The notes beneath the pieces are model-generated. The model saw only the letters and a list, made by a program, of their open reading frames with translations. It did no database searches and was not told the origin of the DNA. This document shows, piece by piece, positions 57,474 to 64,000 of a stretch of DNA of 64,000 nucleotides. How positions within the stretch are numbered: the first letter of the stretch is position 1; each line of letters starts with the position of its first letter. The DNA lies in contig NC_068939.1 of assembly GCF_016801865.2 (NCBI RefSeq), positions 45,966,999 to 46,030,998 of the forward strand, in the 5' to 3' direction. The DNA is from Culex pipiens pallens (Eukaryota > Arthropoda > Insecta > Diptera > Culicidae). A program made the translations under genes and the position numbers.

Positions 57474-58725
57474 GCTCAAAGAAGCCATTTTGCATCATTA
57501 GTTTGTCCATATAATTTTCCATACAAAGTTGGCAGCTGTCCATACAAAAATTACAAATGAAAATTCAAAAATCTGTATCTTTTGAAGAAATTTGTTGATC
57601 GATTTGGTGTCTTAGGTAAAGTAGTAGGTATGGATAAGGACTACACTGAAAAAAATAATACACGGTAAAGTTATTTTGGTGTTTTTTGATTTCACTTTTT
57701 GTCACTAAAACTTGATTTGCAAAAAACACTATTTTTTTTTAATTTTCTGTTATGTTTTAGGAGACAAACTTTTCAGAAATTTCTAGATCAGGCAAACAAA
57801 TTTTTACTGAGTTATGAATTTTTTAATCAATACTGATATTGGTCGCAAAAAAATTTCAACTAAAATCAAATTTGCAAACAAAAAGTACTTAAGTGAAATT
57901 TTGAAAAAGTGAAATTTAAATAAAGTGCACCGTTTTCAAGTTATAGCCATTTTTAGGTAACTTTTTAAAAAATAGTCGCAGTTTTTCATTTTTTTTAAAT
58001 TAGTGCCCATGTTTGCCCACTTTCGAAAAAAAATTTTTTTTGTTAAGTTGAGAAAATTCTCTATATTTTGCTATTTTGAACTTTGTTGATACGACCGTTA
58101 GTTGCTGAGATATTAACATGCAAAGATTTAAAAACAGGAAAATTGATGTTTTCTAAGTCTCAACAAAACAATCCACAATTTTTTAATGTCGATATCTCAG
58201 CAACTAATGGTCCGATTTTCAATGTTAAAATATGAAAAAAACGGAAAACGGAATCGACGTAACACCTTATAATGTGGCCCTCTTAAACCTTGCGGTTTCG
58301 TCAACGGATCCACAGGCGTGTATCGTTCTTTTTGCGACAAGACTCCGCCTCCCGGGTCTCCTAAGTGTGAAGGTATGGGCACGGGGAGAGGGCACCGAAT
58401 ACCTATATTTTACACTTAGAATTTTTTGTGTCCGCCTCGGGATTCGAACCGGCGACCTCTGGATTGTGAGTCCAGTGCGCGGTCCGATTGATCCACAAAG
58501 GCAGACAGAAAATATGAAACATTTGTGAAATTTTCCGATCTTTTCGACAAAAATATTTTCATTTTTTTCAAATCAAGACTAACATTTCAAAAGGGCCAAA
58601 CATTCAATATTACGCCCTTTTGAAATGTAGTCTTGATTTAAAAAAATGTTCCTTTTTTCTGACCAGTCCTCATCAATACCTACAACTTTGCCGAAGACAC
58701 GAAATTGATCAGATACCAAAATAGT
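57474..58725 (+). repeat. Deletion derivative of the 13.1-kb palindrome family, carrying a SINE
   Basis: The left arm is nearly complete (AAGAAGCCATTTTGCATCATT near 57481 to the ACCATTAG/ATGGTCCGATTT region near 58205), then continues after the SINE to the palindrome centre near 58600. Of the right arm only the first 40 bp and the outer ACAACTTTGCCGAAGACAC near 58682 survive. The SINE at 58238-58508 is a later arrival. Confidence 0.8.
58238..58508 (-). mobile_element. tRNA-headed SINE family V, variant with a different 3' tail
   Basis: AAAATATGAAA flanks it at 58227-58237 and 58509-58519. The minus-strand head has the same A/B boxes and CAC arm as the other three copies, and the middle (GTATTCGGTGCCCTCTCC) is related. 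The 3' third (AACCGCAAGGTTTAAGAGGG ... CGATTCCGTTTTCC) differs completely from their TAAAGTCAACTTCG tail. Confidence 0.88.
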
Positions 58726-58775
58726 GTGGAAAAGTATTACTTTTCGATACAATTGAAGAAAAAGTTTAACTCAAA

Positions 58776-59017
58776 ACGAAGTTGACTTTATAGCTGTCGG
58801 CCACCATTGCTAGTACCAACCACTAGTGTCTTCCTTTTTATCTACAAGGACTTCGCCGCCCTGGGCTCCTAAGTGTATGAAAGTATGGCACGGAGCGACG
58901 GCGCCGAATACCCATATTTACACAAAGAATTTTAGAGCACCCGCCGCGGGATTCGAACCGGCGACCTCTGGATTGTTAGTCCAGTGCGCGGTCCGATTGA
59001 TCCACACGGGCGGGAAT
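58776..59017 (-). mobile_element. tRNA-headed SINE family V, copy 3
   Basis: Near-identical to 28788-29025 and 44804-45050. AAGTTTAACTCAAA flanks it at 58762-58775 and 59018-59031. One change in the anticodon loop (GTGAG to GTTAG on +) underlines that no tRNA function is kept. Confidence 0.92.
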
Positions 59018-59466
59018 AAGTTTAACTCAAATGATTGTTATAGTGAACTTTTCAACACTGTTGTTTTTGGTGATGATAATAAGGATATTTTGTCACTTTA
59101 GAATGACAGGAAATGTATACATTTTCAAAAGAAAATTGCAAAAATATTATTTTTGAATATTGTAGAAATTTAAATCGTAAAATAAGTTTTTATTAAATAT
59201 TAAAAAGATTGTGTTTGCCCTTTTCAATTGATTTTCCTTATACACTTAAAAATACTGAAAAAAAAATGTTCTCACTCTTTACTCTCGTTATGGAGGGGAT
59301 AAGTCACAGTGGGTGGCAAACGCGAGCACTTTGGGCATCACAATTGTGTACACGTGTGTTTCAATTGAATTAAACATGTGCGTGTACTAAGCGATGCAAT
59401 TAGAGGGCAAACTGAATTTCGGTGCAAGATTTGCTCTTATTTATGAAAGTTTTGAGATTTGTTATT

Positions 59467-59544
59467 TCTAGATTAAATTTTCAAAACAACCTATCCCTCA
59501 TGGGTTTCCTATGCAGATAGGACCTTTTGAAAATTTAATCTAGA
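59467..59544. repeat. Perfect 20-bp-arm hairpin
   Basis: 59467-59486 is the exact reverse complement of 59525-59544 (core AGATTAAATTTTC). Inside, CCTATC near 59490 pairs with GATAGG near 59516, lengthening the stem. The total of 78 nt is the size of a small precursor RNA or minimal MITE. Confidence 0.75.
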
Positions 59545-60862
59545 TTTCAATTTGATTTATGTTGCTGAATTTTAAGGCCATCTTTAAATGATTTTTTTTT
59601 CGTTATTTTAGGATTTCATAATATTCTTTTCAAAAATGTAACAGGTGGATTCAATCTGCATTCAAAAGTTACGATCTCACTTAAACATTTTCAGCGGTCG
59701 CGTCAATTTCCCACCGAAGGAAGTTTGTATTCTGATGTTTAGATTTTCACCAAGCCGGAAAAGGCACGTTTCTCTGCTCTCAGGCGGCGCGTGTGTTCCG
59801 CCACCCTGCTGCACCCCTTGCCCAAGATATCAAACCGAGAGAGTGGATGGAGTCGCATGGTTGATTGCCTCGGAAATTTTCGAAAGAGGAAACAGCATCC
59901 AGCAACGCCATGTGTGCAATGTGGCCGATTTGATGTGGTTCGTTATGAAACCCGTTCCAGATGGATGTGTTTCTGGGTACTTTGACGGCGCCAAATTTGG
60001 ACGATATTTACGTTTTTTCTCGAATTTTGATTGATGTGGTGCTACGTAATTTGACAGCCGCACGTTTCAAGCTCGATTTACGCCTGGAATGGCAAGTTCT
60101 TGAAATTTGAATCACTTACTTTCAATTAACTCGATACCGCAAAGATCTACAAGCCCTCTGTTTACATGTATACAATTGAATTAATGACATCAACCGGTCT
60201 TTTCCAGTTCTGCTGCGCGGCACTTATTAATGGTGCGCTAATAAAATTGATTAATGCACAATTAATGGAAACATTCCGCCTCCGCACTTTTAGACTAGAC
60301 TCGGCGGAGTGCTGAATCAGAGATCGTGCAACCAGATGAACGCAGATGTCTAGTCCGGAAAGTCTGCCAACGAGCGGCTTTTCTTCGAGAGACTGATGTC
60401 GATATACTTGGAGTAAAGTCGGGTTGTAATTTCATCCCAGTGTGGATACTGGTTGTGACCTCGCTGAGATCTATATCTGATTGCGGGGAAAGAGGTGTAG
60501 GAACTATCGGCTAGCTGTAGTGTTGTACCGTTTGTGTGTAGGGCTTTACTGCTTTATGGAGCAAGGGAGGAGATCTGTTACTGGTTGAGTGGCAGATTGT
60601 ATTGACGCTGACATGTGTTCTGCCTGAACAGACCAGACAGCTGGGTTTTATGAACAAGAGCGTCTGATATTAGTATTTTTGCTGAAAATTATTTATTTTT
60701 CGTTGAGATAATCTGTAAATTCTTGAGAATTATCCACTCGTTCTTCAAAATTTTTCATAATTATCACAATTATTAAGTAGTGAATCGCCGAAATACACTT
60801 TGAAAACTAAATTAGTTTAATATTTTGATAAGAAACAACTACTTTGGAGCCACTAAATCAAC
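59545..60862. other. No identified gene
   Basis: The + frame at 59645-60034 (129 codons) lies in a GC-richer patch but overlaps other frames on both strands, and I recognise nothing in it. Other sequence to 60860 is unremarkable. Confidence 0.4.
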
Positions 60863-60869
60863 ATACATA

Positions 60870-61120
60870 CACTACACCCAAAACTGGCAGCGCTAGTCCG
60901 AGAGAATGATGGTCTCGAGTCGAGAGAATAGTGGTACCATTCACGGACGCAGAGAACACAGCTCGAGATGGGCGATAGAACTATTCTCTCGAGGTTCATT
61001 TGCAAAAAAAGTTCATCCGTCAAACAAAAAACCAAAAGTGTCGACAACGGGAATCGAACCAGAGACCTTTGACAAACCAATCCAATGACTTAGCTGCCTC
61101 GGCCACCACAGCTTGGTGAC
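60870..61120 (-). mobile_element. tRNA-like SINE with a related inverted fragment downstream
   Basis: On the minus strand from about 61115: an A box (GTGGCCGAGGCAG), then the B box (GGTTCGATTCCC) near 61050, followed by a body with CTCTCGACTCGAGACC and TTTTGGGTGTAGTG. A related body fragment (GGTACCATTATTCTATCGA ... TTTTGGGTGTA) occurs in the other orientation at about 61205-61300. No target duplication was found. Confidence 0.55.
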
Positions 61121-61300
61121 CAAGGAGAAGTCAGAAGTCGATGTATGACACTTGTTGGAGATTTATTGATTCAACTAACGAATGAACTCATTTGTTATGA
61201 TGGTGTGAGTTGGTACCATTATTCTATCGATTTTAGCACTGAGCCCTCAATAAATTTTGAGAGAACGATTATCTCGACTCTGAATTTTGGGTGTATAAAT

Positions 61301-63249
61301 TGTTCACAAAATTGCAAGTTCAACCCCCGACAATTGATCTTCATTCGATTGCCACAATATAGCATCGATTGTAAATGGAATAGAGTGGCCCATACATCAC
61401 CCAACTTTTTCGAGCAATAGTCGCCCCAAGTTTCATCAGAAACTAGCGTTCCTCTTCTTCGAGCCGTCCATCACTTCTAGTCGAACAATATTGCCCCTCA
61501 CCAATTATTGTCACATGTTCGCCACCGACCGACCGACACTTGCCGCTGCCTTGGAGTATTAAATTTTAGCAATTGACCTTTGGCCTGCCGACTCTACTCT
61601 ACTCTAGAGTCCCGATATCGGCGAGCGCGCCAAATTTGGAAGTATAATTTATAGGTCATTTTTCATTTTCACTCAAGCGAACCGTGTGACTAATCAAAAC
61701 GAGTGCTGCGTCTGGAATTGAGTCTAGGTCCGCGTGAAATATGGTTCCACCCTTGACCTCAAAGTGGGTTCCTGTGGGGGTCATTCCGCGATTGTCATCA
61801 GTCATCAACCTTAGAAAGTGAAATGCTTTCCTGGGTTTGCCTCAATCAAAGTGCAATTTCTAGTGTTTTTTTTTTTCTCACAACAAGGTCAATTGCATTT
61901 GGAAAGATTCCCAAGGAACTAGGCTAATGATTTATGCGGAACGCTTGGACGGTTAAATTGGGCTTGAAACTGGGCGTCACAGACAAATAGATGATTTTTA
62001 ATGTTGTCAAAATTACAATCTTTTGAGACAAGGTTAAATTTTTGGTAGGATTAAAATTCAAATTGACCGTTTTTCTTACTTAAAAAAAATACCAATTTTG
62101 CGTCTTTCTAACTCTGCGAACACGATTTACACGGTAGTTAAGCGCGCTGGAACTTGAACGTTGACGATGTGATGACGCACTTACACGACATCCAACGACA
62201 ACGACGAGTAATTGGATCAAATCGAGGCCGCACAGATGATGCTATCGGTTTAACGGCTCCCCTTGGCGCACTTGTCGCACGAAAATGGGTGACAGCAGCG
62301 TGCGACAGGTGAAATTAATTTCAAGTGATATCGGATTTCCTTCGGTTTGGGATGAGGAATTTCAAGCGGATAGATTTTTAATTGACAAGAAGTAGGATTT
62401 GAGAATAGAAGTTGGATCTTGGAATAAGAGAAGGAATTCATGAGTATTATTAGGAGTAGGATTTAGGAATAGGAATAGCAGGGTGGCAACTTAAATTGGG
62501 TAATCGTGAACGTCGGGCAAAAGTATGAAAAATGAGCTAAGTAATGAGCATAGCAACATGAGCAGTCGACTCTATGGCTGTCGATTTTCTCGATATCAAT
62601 TTTGTTCCAGCTGTCAATAAATTCGTCAGTCCCTTCAAAAAGCATGCTTTGATATATCGTTCTATAATTTGATACCTCCCGTTCTCGACGGTCCCTTCAA
62701 TATCGACACAGAGAGAGTTCACAGTAGTGTGAAGATTTGTCTGATTCAGTTCTGTAAATAAAGCTAAATTTCAACAGTGATTACCTGCTTAAAGTTATTG
62801 TTCTTTCTCAATCTGTCACAACATTCAAATATTTGTAAAAAAAATACTAACCTGAGTTTCCCTGTAGTTTTTTGAAAATATTTGGAAATCTCAATTAATT
62901 AAAATAATAGCAAAAAAACTAAAACTATAAAAAATAACATTTGATAAGATACCGATCATAATAAATGTGCTTGTACTGTTGATTATAAAAAAGATATTGT
63001 TTGGATTTGGGCAAAGTTGCGAAAAATCGAAAATGGGGTTTGAGTGGCCACTCTGAAGTATGAAATTGGAATAGAACTGAATAGAAGCAGGAGTAGGATA
63101 TAAGAACAGAAGTTTGTTTAGATATGAGATTATGACTTAGGATTAATTCAGTTTCACTTGCAACTGAAAAACCAAATCGCGGTACACACTTCTGTTTACG
63201 CATAATTTTCCAAGCCAATACCATTAGAATCATTCTTCCAAGAATAACA
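61301..63249. other. No identified gene
   Basis: GC-balanced, non-repetitive stretches (61430-61800, 62120-62320) alternate with AT-rich DNA. Minus-strand frames of about 60 codons near 62250-62722 carry no recognisable domain. This could be intronic or regulatory DNA. Confidence 0.4.
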
Positions 63250-63720
63250 AATTTAGTTTTTTTTTTTATTTGGATGAAATTTTGTGTGTACTTTTTCTAT
63301 GAGTTTGTCCATACACATCTCCATACAATGTTGGCAACTGTTCATACGAAAAGGCTACTAAAATATTCGAAAATCTATATCATGAGAACGAATTTTCTTA
63401 TGGACTTGGTGTATTGGGCAAAGTTGTAAGTATTGTTTAGTAGTTTTCAGAAAATAAGATTTTTAACACAAAATAAAATAATTCCACAATACAACCATTT
63501 TGTGAAATGTTGACAAAAAATGTCATCTCTTGACCTATGGCACAAATTGTTTAAATTAATTTGGCAGTGTTGCCAACCTGGAATTTTCAAGTAAAAAAAC
63601 TCAGCAACTATGCCCCGCTTTAAAATTAAAAAAAATAAAACTGTCATTCGAATTAAAATAATTTTCAAATCAATCCTAACATTTGATAAGGCCCAAAACA
63701 CTGATTTAGGATTTGAGAAT
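63250..63720 (+). repeat. Diverged arm of the 13.1-kb palindrome family
   Basis: GTTTGTCCATACACATCTCCA, TTGGCAACTGTTCATACG, ATGGACTTGGTGTATTGGGC and AAAGTTGTAAGTATTG follow the order of the family arm. Similarity fades after about 63700. The remaining 280 bp to the window end hold nothing I recognise. Confidence 0.55.
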
Positions 63721-64000
63721 AGTAGTGGGAATTTGGAATAGGATAACACATTTGGAATAGAAGTGTGAGTATGTTACAAGAATAGGAGCAGAATTTTGAG
63801 GTACACCCAACTGGCAGTCGCATGATTGTGATGCATGGCGGCATGAAAGTATATCAGAATCTGCATGAAATCTGTCCTCATGCATTTTTCGCGATATAGG
63901 AGTATGACATTTTTGCCCGTTACCGACAATTATCGACATTACCGACGGCTTTTTGGTTGTATTTCACCAAAAAAAAAAAACACTATTGATTGATCCGACA

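Noticed and set aside
62560..62790. Possible solo LTR ending near a GTAAATAAAG motif
   Set aside because: No second LTR, no TG...CA boundaries and no target duplication could be found.

Overview
This is a repeat-saturated, AT-rich, intron-containing animal sequence. I read it as nuclear DNA of a culicine mosquito, most likely Culex (moderate confidence). The reasons are a compact insect-style D-aspartate/D-amino-acid oxidase gene, dense short inverted-repeat elements with TA, TTAA and 8-bp target duplications, and several tRNA-headed SINE families. There are no bacterial operons, no CRISPR array, and no tRNA or rRNA gene that I would call functional.

Only one gene is firmly supported. It is the 3' three exons of a peroxisomal D-amino-acid/D-aspartate oxidase on the + strand (15809-18851), ending in the peroxisomal tripeptide SKL. 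Its FAD-binding N-terminal exon is not in the window, so the intron upstream probably exceeds 15 kb. A second + strand gene seems to begin at 27141 with a 17-codon first exon followed by a consensus splice donor. Islands at about 39280-39480 and 42300-43240 look like further promoters or non-coding first exons, perhaps of the same gene, whose body would lie beyond the window. A possible small spliced minus-strand gene sits at 25401-25830. A decayed C-terminal fragment of ribosomal protein S14 lies at 53401-53659.

The rest is layered transposon archaeology. 1-996: end of a tandem-repeat-bearing inverted-repeat element. 2357-4259: hAT element with an 8-bp target duplication and a nested 1.1-kb insert. 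5914-9947: a TA-flanked MITE split by two tandem hAT elements, the first of which carries a 1.03-kb insert and a 562-bp SINE; clean copies elsewhere in the window supply the empty sites. 13103-15072, 19426-21367 and 32619-33289: large palindromes. 16670-17573: an 8-bp satellite of about 110 copies inside an oxidase-gene intron. 36965-38353: a hAT-type MITE inserted in a relative of the 13.1-kb palindrome. 45274-47586: a TIR/tandem-repeat element linked to two 600-bp direct repeats. 52695-54748: a 2.05-kb element with arms of about 500 bp and a 9-bp target duplication, carrying the RpS14 fragment. Four SINEs with a common tRNA-like head lie at 28788, 44804, 58238 and 58776, all on the minus strand.

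Functionally, the oxidase would break down acidic or neutral D-amino acids in peroxisomes. The large hairpins in or next to transcribed introns are plausible endogenous siRNA sources. The S14-carrying element is the most unusual structure. All alignments were made by eye; identities and ages are approximate.
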